From Clostridium gelidum (GTDB lineage: Bacteria > Bacillota > Clostridia > Clostridiales > Clostridiaceae): a stretch of 64,000 nt of DNA. Shown here in pieces: positions 26,105 to 33,950 of the stretch. Where the stretch lies: assembly GCF_019977655.1 (NCBI RefSeq), contig NZ_AP024849.1, positions 4,249,001-4,313,000 of the forward strand, given 5' to 3'. A program made the position numbers and the translations under genes. How positions within the stretch are numbered: position 1 is the first letter of the stretch; each line of letters starts with the position of its first letter. Below the pieces are notes generated by a model. It saw only the letters and a program-made list of their open reading frames with translations. It ran no database searches and was not told where the DNA came from.

Positions 26105-26701
26105 ATGATTATTACAAATAAGCTAAGTGAAAAATGTTTAAATTTCATAAAAAATAATACGCCCATACTTGAAGAGGATTTAGAAAAACTTTACTATGGA
26201 CTACAGGTTATCATGATGGATACGTCTAAAACAATTCTTTTGCTTACAACTGCATATTTATTAGGAGTATTAAAATATACATTTATTGCATTTATCTCTT
26301 TTGCAACTCTTAGACGTTTTGCTTCTGGAGTTCATGCAAATTCAACCTTACAATGTGTGATTATTAACTACATACTATTTTTAGGTAACGTTTACTTAAG
26401 TTTAAATTTCTCTATAAATATACTAGTACAGTCTATTATATTTATAATAAGTTTTATACTTGTATTTATATATGCACCTGGAGATACTGAAGAAAGACCA
26501 CTTGTAAGTAAGAAATTAAGGAAACGCTTAAAAATAACCTCTCTTACAATCATTATTATTTTTTATATTATAATTTTATTAATTAAAAATAATATATATA
26601 CTAATTTAATAACTTATTCTATTTTAGAAGCTTCTTTAATTATTACGCCTATAGCTTATAAACTATTTGGTAAAAAAACTAGTAATTATAAAAATATCTA
26701 A
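26105..26701 (+). CDS. agrB: AgrB-like AIP-processing membrane endopeptidase
   Basis: 198-aa polytopic membrane cysteine peptidase that cleaves the C-terminal tail of AgrD-type prepeptides and closes the thiolactone or lactone ring. The conserved SFATLRRFASGVHA block carries His77 and Cys84 lies seven residues on, exactly the spacing of the S. aureus catalytic pair. The second family block APGDTEERPL follows. About five or six hydrophobic segments are present. It heads the plus-strand agrB-agrA-agrC group. Unusually no agrD gene follows within the 73-bp gap to the regulator. The only AgrD-like peptide in the window is encoded at 31002-31142 among the cellulosomal genes. Confidence 0.92.
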   Translation: MIITNKLSEKCLNFIKNNTPILEEDLEKLYYGLQVIMMDTSKTILLLTTAYLLGVLKYTFIAFISFATLRRFASGVHANSTLQCVIINYILFLGNVYLSLNFSINILVQSIIFIISFILVFIYAPGDTEERPLVSKKLRKRLKITSLTIIIIFYIIILLIKNNIYTNLITYSILEASLIITPIAYKLFGKKTSNYKNI

Positions 26702-26774
26702 TTATGTTCACGTGTGCTATTTTACTATACAGTTATATTTCATATTTTAATTTGTAACTTAAGGGGGAGAATCT

Positions 26775-27506
26775 ATGAATAACATTATAATTTGCGAAGA
26801 TAATATCCATGAAAGAAAACAACTTATATCTATTCTCAATTCTGAAATTGAAAAATTCGATTGTAAAATTGCTCTTTCTACAGGTAATCCTTATGAAGTT
26901 ATTCGACATATTGATAATCGTACAAGTAGTTTTATATATTTTTTAGATATTGATTTAAATAGTGACCTTAATGGTTTTGAATTAGCAAAATTAATAAGAA
27001 CTTATGATCCTAATGGATATATTATATTTTTAACAGGTCATGCTGAATTAACCTTACTTACTTTTCAATATAAAGTACAAGCTCTTGATTATATAATTAA
27101 AGGAGATATTAATGTATTAAAAACTAAAGTTTCAGATTGTCTTATTGCGGTACATAATAATTTAACTGCTGCTAACACAAAAGTTGATAATACAATTTCA
27201 ATAGATGTTGGTAACAATATACTTTTTTTAGATTTTAAAGATATTTTATTTTTCGAAACTGCTGGTACGGAGCATAAAATTTCTGTTCACACACATAATG
27301 GTCAATCAGAATTTTATGGTACCTTAAAAAATATTGAAAAAACAGTATCTTCTGATTTTTACAAAACTCATAGATCCTATTTAGTTAATACAAAAAAGAT
27401 AAAATCTATAGATAAAAGTAATATGGTTATAGAAATGACAAATGATGAAATGTGTTATGTATCATTACGATATTTAAAGGGGTTGTTGAAAAAATGCCTA
27501 CATTAG
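26775..27506 (+). CDS. AgrA-like response regulator with LytTR DNA-binding domain
   Basis: 243 aa. The receiver domain (about 1-125) has the acidic pair Glu8/Asp9 in ICEDN, the phosphoacceptor Asp58 in YFLDIDLN and the TGHAELT segment. A C-terminal LytTR domain (about 140-243) follows, containing FKDILFFETAGTEHKI and FYKTHRSYLVNTKKIKSID. This is the AgrA/ComE type, which binds direct or inverted 9-10-bp half-sites. GGGGGA lies 8 nt before the ATG. The kinase start codon lies 13 bp inside this gene's 3' end, so the pair is translationally coupled. Likely targets are its own divergent promoter region and perhaps the cellulosomal promoters. Confidence 0.92.
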   Translation: MNNIIICEDNIHERKQLISILNSEIEKFDCKIALSTGNPYEVIRHIDNRTSSFIYFLDIDLNSDLNGFELAKLIRTYDPNGYIIFLTGHAELTLLTFQYKVQALDYIIKGDINVLKTKVSDCLIAVHNNLTAANTKVDNTISIDVGNNILFLDFKDILFFETAGTEHKISVHTHNGQSEFYGTLKNIEKTVSSDFYKTHRSYLVNTKKIKSIDKSNMVIEMTNDEMCYVSLRYLKGLLKKCLH

Positions 27507-28813
27507 CAATTAAAATAATTTACCCCTTGCTTTTAGTTCTTATGTTCCTACTTCCAGTTCTTAACTTTACTTTTTTTATAAAGCCAAATAAGAAGATATT
27601 ATTTATATATTCATTAATAGTATATATGTTATATAGTTATTTACTGCTTAATCATATTAATAACGTTTTATTTTTAATACCTCTAGTTCTTTTTATCTAT
27701 TTATTAATAATATATAAAAAAGTTGTTATTTCTATTCTTCTTACTGGTTTAATATGGGTAATGATATCAATTTCAGACATTATTACAGGAGTAGTATTTA
27801 TATCTTTTCTAAAATATAGCATTGCTGATATAAGTAATTATTCTATACCAGATTTACTATCTCAACTTTGTCTTCTTTTTAGTACCTTTATTCTTAGTAA
27901 ATTAACTAGACTAATTTTCCTAAATATTTTTAATAAATTTGATATTAGTTTTGAAAGCCTCAAGAAATCTTCCATCACATTTTTTTTTAGTATTATATTA
28001 ATTGTATTTTTAATTCACCACATATTTTTATCCACTATCCCAAACTCATTGGATAGTTCACGTATGTTATATAGTGCACTAACTTTATCTATATTTTTTA
28101 TATTTGCTGTAGTTATTCTGTATTACAGATTTCGCTCTTTATTAAATAAATATAAAGCTAATGAATATTTGCAATTAAAAGATTATACAAATATGATTGA
28201 AAATACGTATTCAGATTTAAGAAGTTTTAGACATGATTATTTAAATATACTTTCAATATTAGAAACCTATATTGAAAAACAAGATATGGATGGCTTAAAA
28301 AAATTTTACTATAATGATTTATTACCCGGAAGCAATATAATTATAAATAAAGATATATCATTATCTTTGCTATCTCATGTTAAAATAAGCCCATTAAAAT
28401 CGTTAGTGTCTTCAAAGATTAATAATGCTCATTCACAAGGAATAGACGTGACAGTAGAGCTAATTGATGATATCGATACTATTAATATGAGCACTATTGA
28501 TATTTGTAGAATTACTGGTATTTTGCTTGATAACGCAATAGAATCTAGTATTTTATGTGATAATAAATTTATTCATTTTGCTATAATAAAAACTGATACT
28601 GAAATTATATTAAACATATCTAATTCATGTTTAAGCTCAACACCTCCTATTCATAAACTTTATGAAAAAAACTTTTCTACCAAGGGAGAGAACAGAGGTA
28701 TTGGCTTAAATAATATAAAAGATATTATTAATAACCGTTATAAAAATATTCTTTTTAATACTACAATCGATAATTGTATTTTTAAGCAGGAATTAATAAT
28801 AAACAACAAATAA
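27494..28813 (+). CDS. AgrC-like peptide-sensing histidine kinase (HPK10 type)
   Basis: 439-aa sensor with six or seven N-terminal transmembrane segments (about 5-215) and a cytoplasmic kinase of the AgrC/HPK10 class. The phosphoacceptor His247 is in SFRHDYLNILSIL, the N-box is ITGILLDNAIESS and the G-box is NRGIGLNNIKDII. The start at 27494 (MPTLAIKII) is chosen because it overlaps the regulator's stop by 13 bp and follows GGGG. The earlier frame start lies deeper in the regulator gene. It is predicted to bind the mature autoinducing peptide outside the cell and phosphorylate the adjacent LytTR regulator. It ends 4 bp from the convergent GH44 gene, with no terminator between them. Confidence 0.9.
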   Translation: MPTLAIKIIYPLLLVLMFLLPVLNFTFFIKPNKKILFIYSLIVYMLYSYLLLNHINNVLFLIPLVLFIYLLIIYKKVVISILLTGLIWVMISISDIITGVVFISFLKYSIADISNYSIPDLLSQLCLLFSTFILSKLTRLIFLNIFNKFDISFESLKKSSITFFFSIILIVFLIHHIFLSTIPNSLDSSRMLYSALTLSIFFIFAVVILYYRFRSLLNKYKANEYLQLKDYTNMIENTYSDLRSFRHDYLNILSILETYIEKQDMDGLKKFYYNDLLPGSNIIINKDISLSLLSHVKISPLKSLVSSKINNAHSQGIDVTVELIDDIDTINMSTIDICRITGILLDNAIESSILCDNKFIHFAIIKTDTEIILNISNSCLSSTPPIHKLYEKNFSTKGENRGIGLNNIKDIINNRYKNILFNTTIDNCIFKQELIINNK

Positions 28814-28817
28814 AAAC

Positions 28818-30662
28818 TTAAACACCTAAGATTATCTTTTTTAATGCTAAAAGATCTGCTGTATTAATTCTTGTATCTTTATTTATATCTGCATTTTCCT
28901 TATTTATATTAATTGCTTCTCCAGTTATATATTTTTGTAGGGCTGTATAATCTCTTATATCAACTGTATTATCATCATTTACATCTCCAGTTACAAATGT
29001 GCTCGGATCTGCATTTTGCTTAAGATCTAATATTATATGGCATACTGTTAATTTGGGAACTGTATATTCAAATTTGTTATCTGTAATATTGGTTATAGGA
29101 GCTTTTTCTGTAATTTGTGCACTGCTTTCATCAAAAGCCCACACCTTTCCTGATCCATAAATTTTATTTCCAGCTATGTTAAAGTTCATTGTCATAGGCT
29201 TATCATAATTTTTATTAATAATTATTACATGTAATTTAGAAGCATCCTTGCTGTCTAATGCAGAATATACAGATGAATTTTCAACATCAGAAATTTCAGC
29301 TTTAACTTTTATATCTCCATAAGTTGACTTTTTACCATCATAATTTCTATATAAATTAAATGCTGCCTGTGTATAATCACTTTTACCGCTAAATGGCCAT
29401 AATGCTGCAAAATATACATTTTGATTAGCAAATACACCGAATACATCAGCTTGAGCAATTCCGCCTGATATATGATTATTTCCACCAAAATTATACTCTG
29501 TTATTCCTAATTTTGTTCCTGGATAATAAGTATCAATTGAAGTTTTCATTTTAGGAATAATAGGAAGATTAGAGCTTTGCCATTTACCAATCCAGCTATC
29601 CTCATTATAGGTTGGATCCCATAATGTTCTCGCTGATTGGATACGAGCTTTATTACAATCAACATTAGTATCATTACTTTCAGTTACTCTGATTCCTCCA
29701 CCTGTAGCTTCTGAATAATAGTGAATATCAAATACATCTAATAGTCTTTTTCCTTCTTTTTCAGATGCTTTTTTCATGTTATCTAAATAATAATCTGAAA
29801 ACCACTTGTAATTTCCTTTTACATTATTCCAATCTGGTGCACTATTTAAATCTAGATATGAACCCATTCCATATAAAACTGGTCCAAATATTTCTGCACT
29901 TGAATCCATATCTTTTACCATTTTTGAATATTCTGTGCTTTTAGATATAAGTTCTGCACAGGTTACTTTATCTTTATGAATTCTAGGATGCGTATTAGCC
30001 CAAAGTCCTGGTTCATTATCAAGACTATATCCTTTAATACCTGTATTAGTATATGATTTTCCATATTTAGATATAAGCTTGTCTACAAATTCATCCATAT
30101 AAACATAATTGTCAGTTAAATCTGGTGTTTCAGAGAAATTACTTCCCTTTCTCACTTTAACTTGATCCCATCTTGCTGAAGCTGCTGTTTCTGCTTCACT
30201 TACAATTCCATTTTTATCTTTAGCAACATATCCTGCCATGGGTAAAGTGACAATGGAATAATTTGATCCATTATTCAGTATTTCATCTTGATAGTCTGTG
30301 ACTACTTTTCCTGGAATGTTTTGAGTATTATAAGGTTTATTCATATTTAAATAATTATCACTGGTATGCTTCCAGTCACTTCCTGCATTAGACGCATTAT
30401 TTTCCCAATTGTATCCTGTTAGCCTATTTCCACTAAGCCTGCTTCCAGTTGCCACTTGTGGAATTGTACCTTCATTCCCATCAAAATCATAATTAGCCCC
30501 ATAAATATATGGACTAATTTTAACATTGTCTGCACTTGTATCAATTCTCACATTAATTTTAGCTGTATCTTCTGCATGTACATTTATCATTGGCAGAAAT
30601 GAACTTGTTACTGCTAAAGCTACTAGAAGTGCTACTGCTTTTCTTCTTTTCATTATTATCAT
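28818..30662 (-). CDS. cellulosomal GH44 endoglucanase/xyloglucanase with type I dockerin
   Basis: Secreted 614-aa enzyme acting on beta-1,4-glucans including xyloglucan. It has a signal peptide (MKRRKAVALLVALAVTSSF... ending VHAED) and a GH44 domain (about 35-545). NVKISPYIYGANYDF is near its start, KGYSLDNEPGLW carries the acid/base Glu, and LGITEYNFGG carries the nucleophile. The dockerin (about 550-614) has loops VNDDNTVDIRDYTALQKY and INKDTRINTADLLALKK. Two start codons (30662 and 30653) share one AAGGAG site; the second has better spacing. A terminator at 30920 separates it from the upstream agrD, so it probably has its own promoter in the 250-bp gap. Confidence 0.94.
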   Translation of the reverse strand: MIIMKRRKAVALLVALAVTSSFLPMINVHAEDTAKINVRIDTSADNVKISPYIYGANYDFDGNEGTIPQVATGSRLSGNRLTGYNWENNASNAGSDWKHTSDNYLNMNKPYNTQNIPGKVVTDYQDEILNNGSNYSIVTLPMAGYVAKDKNGIVSEAETAASARWDQVKVRKGSNFSETPDLTDNYVYMDEFVDKLISKYGKSYTNTGIKGYSLDNEPGLWANTHPRIHKDKVTCAELISKSTEYSKMVKDMDSSAEIFGPVLYGMGSYLDLNSAPDWNNVKGNYKWFSDYYLDNMKKASEKEGKRLLDVFDIHYYSEATGGGIRVTESNDTNVDCNKARIQSARTLWDPTYNEDSWIGKWQSSNLPIIPKMKTSIDTYYPGTKLGITEYNFGGNNHISGGIAQADVFGVFANQNVYFAALWPFSGKSDYTQAAFNLYRNYDGKKSTYGDIKVKAEISDVENSSVYSALDSKDASKLHVIIINKNYDKPMTMNFNIAGNKIYGSGKVWAFDESSAQITEKAPITNITDNKFEYTVPKLTVCHIILDLKQNADPSTFVTGDVNDDNTVDIRDYTALQKYITGEAININKENADINKDTRINTADLLALKKIILGV

Positions 30663-30919
30663 CTACTCCTTTATTATATAATTTTATAAAAAACAATTTA
30701 ATCTGTTATAATTAATAAAATGGGAAGTATTAAACTTATGTTCTTTTTATTCATTAGCTTTTCATATCTCTATTATCCGCCTAGTACGTACCTTTCTCCA
30801 CTAAAAATCCTAAATAATACACAATTGCTCACTATTTCATATTTTTAATTTTTATTAACATTTGCGACAGTATTTTCTTATTTTAAGATTTCTTTATTTT
30901 TTTGAGTATTCCTTAGTAT
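30663..30919. other. upstream region of GH44
   Basis: AT-rich with no ORF. It should hold the GH44 promoter. A short GTACGTAC palindrome lies near 30783, but I see no copy of the inverted repeat found before agrB and no clear cre-like site. Confidence 0.3.
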
Positions 30920-30968
30920 AAAAAAACGCTTGATACATAATTAAAATTATGTATCAAGCGTTTTTTTT
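30920..30968. terminator. strong terminator after agrD
   Basis: An 18-bp perfect stem (arms about 30925-30942 and 30945-30962) has flanking A and T runs, so it is active on the minus strand after the agrD-like gene and potentially on both strands. It sits 33 bp downstream of the agrD stop codon. Confidence 0.9.
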
Positions 30969-31001
30969 ATTATCTACTATGGATTTACAAGTAAGTTATA
31001 A

Positions 31002-31142
31002 TTAATCAACCTTGTATAATGATTTTGGCATCTTAGGTTCCTCACAAAGACTACCACACATCGTAGATGCAGTAGTTGCAACAAGCATTGCAACTGCAGA
31101 AAGAGATAGTGCTAAAAAGCTTTTAATTCTAGTAATTTTCAT
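31002..31142 (-). CDS. agrD: AgrD-like autoinducing-peptide precursor
   Basis: 46 residues. A basic start (MKITRIKSF) leads into an amphipathic hydrophobic helix (LALSLSAVAMLVATTAS), then TMCGSLC and the acidic tail EEPKMPKSLYKVD. The tail aligns residue for residue with the DEVEVPKEL recognition tail of S. aureus AgrD. It predicts AgrB cleavage after Cys33 and a five-residue C-G-S-L-C thiolactone ring formed by Cys29. A perfect AGGAGG lies 7 nt before the ATG. The gene is 180 bp downstream of GH9, has its own candidate promoter and cre-like site, and ends at a strong terminator. It is 2.2 kb from agrC and on the opposite strand from agrB. A second Cys at the ring end is unusual. Confidence 0.82.
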   Translation of the reverse strand: MKITRIKSFLALSLSAVAMLVATTASTMCGSLCEEPKMPKSLYKVD

Positions 31143-31264
31143 TTTAAGTCCTCCTATTATAATATTTTATTTTAAAAATTTATTTATAATAATCCAAGTT
31201 ATTTTTAGTTTCTGTACCAACATTTTAACTTAGAACATAATAAATATTATTAATTAAAACGTAT

Positions 31265-31279
31265 TGTTATCGTTAACAT
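31265..31279 (-). promoter_or_regulatory. cre-like operator at the agrD promoter
   Basis: On the minus strand this reads ATGTTAACGATAACA, near-palindromic and matching the cre pattern at all but one position. It lies immediately downstream of the candidate -10, where a repressor would block initiation. Confidence 0.55.
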
Positions 31280-31285
31280 AAGAAA

Positions 31286-31314
31286 ATTATACTATAATTT
31301 TCTTATAAATGAAA
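31286..31314 (-). promoter_or_regulatory. candidate agrD promoter
   Basis: A perfect TATAAT (31291-31286) lies 17 bp from a weak TTTCAT -35 (31314-31309) and is embedded in an inverted repeat (AAGAAAATTATA/TATAATTTTCTT). The inverted repeat could alternatively be a stem-loop at the end of the GH9 message. Confidence 0.5.
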
Positions 31315-31322
31315 CATTTTTT

Positions 31323-33920
31323 TTAATTACTTGTAATAATTTTTCTTAATGCAAAAAGATCTGCTGTATTTATTTTTCCATCACTATTTAAATCAGCGTT
31401 CGCAGTGTTTATATTACTGTTTGAAGGATCCATTATATATTTTTGTAATGCTATATAATCCATACTATCAACTTCACTATCACTATTTAAATCACCCTTT
31501 ATACCACTACCAGATATATTTGTCCCTCCATTATCATCCATATATGAAGTAATCCAAGCAAAAGGTGCATTCCAGTTAATTGTAATTTCATTTGTAGACC
31601 ATGATTCTATATTATCCATAAAACATTTAGCTCCTGGTTTTACACCTGGCTTCCAACCTGAGCCCTTAACCCATGGATCTTCTAATCCAGAGTTTGGACC
31701 ACCTGACATACATCCTGCTGGTGCTTTAGGAAATGAGTTATCTGCTTGATATGACCAAAAACGATGATGTGGGTTTTCAAGTGGATTACTACCATATCCT
31801 GTAATATAACTTTGTACATTTGCATTACAACCTAATAAATAATCCATAGCTCTAGCTGTTCCATTAATATATTTGCTGTCTGTTTTACCGCTAAAATCAT
31901 TTGCATATGCCATTACAATAGCTTCATTTGCAACAGTTGAATTGGATCCCCAAGGATATCCTTTACTTGTAGTATCAGATACTGGGCTCTCACTCATAGG
32001 TGTACCATAACCTTCTTTATTTTCAATATCAATAAATGTATCTGCTGCTGCTTTAATATTGTTTCTTGCAGTATTTACATCTTCTTTTGGCAGCCCATTA
32101 GGAACAAGTGCTAAAGTTATTGTTCCTAGTCCTTGTATATTTCCCCAGTTAAAACAACCTGATACTCCTTTGTCTTCTCCTCCAGTTAACTTTGTAGGCA
32201 TTTGTAAATAATATTTAGAATTCTTAATATAATCTAAATATTTACTCTCACCAGTTGTTGTATAAAGTTCACATGCCGCCCAATAAAATTCATCTTCAAC
32301 ATGATCATCTCCATAATTTCCACCTCCAACACTACCTGTAAGTGGTGCATATATATCTGGATGAGCGACAGCTGCATCCCACGCTTTTTCAGCTGCACTT
32401 AAACACTTATTTGCAAAAGAATTATCATAAGTTTTCCAAGTACGAGCTCCTTGTGCTGCAATAGCTGCAAGATTTAATGTAGCTGCTGTACTTGGTGGTT
32501 GTATAAAACGTTTTTGAGGATCTTGATCTGGACGTACTGCAAGTGCTGTCCAGCGTTCGTCATGTGCTTTATGATGCACCATTCCCGCCAATTCATTTCC
32601 AGCTGGTACTTGCATCTTTAAAAGTGCTTCTAAATTCCAACGAGATTCATCAAGAATATCTGGCTTTCCATTTCCACTTTCAGGAATATTTATTGTATTA
32701 TCTCCAAAAGGAGTTTTTGTCATATCTTGCTTGTTATATAATGCACGTTCATATTGATTCATCATTGTCCAAGTAGATATTCCACCATTAACTACATATT
32801 TACCATGATCTCCAGCATCATACCACCCGCCTGTTACATCCAAAGTATAATTTCCATTATACCAAGTACCTGGTGCATTACTTACTACGTCACTTGGATG
32901 TCCAGCTGGTCTAGCTAAATCAGCTCTTCCACTGTAAGGCATTTTTATATCAATACCACTTCTATTATGATAAAAATATTTTATAGCATCAGATTTCATT
33001 TGCGTGTATAAATCTGTACCAATTTTAAATTTCATACTTTCCTTAGGCGAGACATCTGCAGAATCCACCTCTAATTTATAGCCAGTTCCTTCTGTTTTGT
33101 AATCCGAAAAATCAATTGTATGAACCTTATCGCCTGATGCTGAATCTTTTCCAAATACGGTTGTTATTCCAGATTTTACAACAGTATTACTACTATTTAA
33201 TAGTCTCCATGCTATAGGTATAGTTGAACTAGAAACTACAGTAGCCTTCTTTTCAAGATTTGTAAAGTATCCTACTTGATTAACACGAACAGCATTTGTT
33301 GGTTCTAATATTGGAGGTTCGTATCCTTTAAATTGAGGATCTTTAACATATATATTATCAAAAGAAACTGTATATGGAAGCGTAGCTCCTGTACAATCCC
33401 CAACAAGATGGAATGCAAATTCACATTGCTTATCTGTAGCATCATTCATCCTGAAAGTTCTATTAAATGTTGTAGGAACATTAGCTTTTAAGCTTATCGG
33501 TTCCCAATTATTATTCCAATATTCTTTATAAGGATCCCCTTGTTGACCAATCTTAGGATAAATTTTACAGTCAACTGTAGGTGTTACTGTAAATGACACA
33601 TCATAAGTGTGACCTTGCTCAAGTACTAATCCTCTATGACGAAATTGAATAGCCCATCTTGTGTCCTTTGATCTTGCCTCATCTGGTTTTATTACAGTTA
33701 TGTTAAATTTACCATCAGAAATATCAAATTCTCCATGAGCTGGGTAAGTTTCAACTTGAGTCCATGGTAATCCTACTCCGCTATCAAAAGTACTATTTCT
33801 TATTAAGTTTCCTGCACCAACTAAATTACTACTTGCTGCATTAGCTAAGGCTGGTGGCATACATGAAGATATCATAATAGCTCCTAAAGCTATTAAACAT
33901 ACGACTTTTTTTCTTATCAT
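31323..33920 (-). CDS. cellulosomal GH9 glucanase, CBM4-Ig-GH9-dockerin
   Basis: Secreted 865-aa cellulase. Modules in order are an export signal (1-28), a CBM4-type carbohydrate-binding module (about 33-195, NLIRNSTFDSGVG...), an Ig-like CelD_N domain (about 205-300, VRVNQVGYFT), the GH9 catalytic domain (about 305-795) and a dockerin (about 805-865). The GH9 domain has Asp368 and Asp371 in WYDAGDHGKY, HHRFWS, and the acid Glu in NEITINWNAPFAW. Dockerin loops are LNSDSEVDSMDYIALQKY and LNSDGKINTADLFALRK. The signal also contains ISSC, a possible lipobox. It follows GH48 by 30 bp in the scaffoldin operon, and the agrD-like gene lies directly downstream. Confidence 0.95.
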   Translation of the reverse strand: MIRKKVVCLIALGAIMISSCMPPALANAASSNLVGAGNLIRNSTFDSGVGLPWTQVETYPAHGEFDISDGKFNITVIKPDEARSKDTRWAIQFRHRGLVLEQGHTYDVSFTVTPTVDCKIYPKIGQQGDPYKEYWNNNWEPISLKANVPTTFNRTFRMNDATDKQCEFAFHLVGDCTGATLPYTVSFDNIYVKDPQFKGYEPPILEPTNAVRVNQVGYFTNLEKKATVVSSSTIPIAWRLLNSSNTVVKSGITTVFGKDSASGDKVHTIDFSDYKTEGTGYKLEVDSADVSPKESMKFKIGTDLYTQMKSDAIKYFYHNRSGIDIKMPYSGRADLARPAGHPSDVVSNAPGTWYNGNYTLDVTGGWYDAGDHGKYVVNGGISTWTMMNQYERALYNKQDMTKTPFGDNTINIPESGNGKPDILDESRWNLEALLKMQVPAGNELAGMVHHKAHDERWTALAVRPDQDPQKRFIQPPSTAATLNLAAIAAQGARTWKTYDNSFANKCLSAAEKAWDAAVAHPDIYAPLTGSVGGGNYGDDHVEDEFYWAACELYTTTGESKYLDYIKNSKYYLQMPTKLTGGEDKGVSGCFNWGNIQGLGTITLALVPNGLPKEDVNTARNNIKAAADTFIDIENKEGYGTPMSESPVSDTTSKGYPWGSNSTVANEAIVMAYANDFSGKTDSKYINGTARAMDYLLGCNANVQSYITGYGSNPLENPHHRFWSYQADNSFPKAPAGCMSGGPNSGLEDPWVKGSGWKPGVKPGAKCFMDNIESWSTNEITINWNAPFAWITSYMDDNGGTNISGSGIKGDLNSDSEVDSMDYIALQKYIMDPSNSNINTANADLNSDGKINTADLFALRKIITSN

Positions 33921-33950
33921 TATTGTTCCCCCTATTTATCCCTTATTATT

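Noticed and set aside
26700..26756. 17-codon ORF (MFTCAILLYSYISYFNL) between agrB and the response regulator as an agrD
   Set aside because: No ribosome-binding site, no acidic Pro-containing AgrD tail and no amphipathic leader. The AgrD-like gene at 31002-31142 fits far better.
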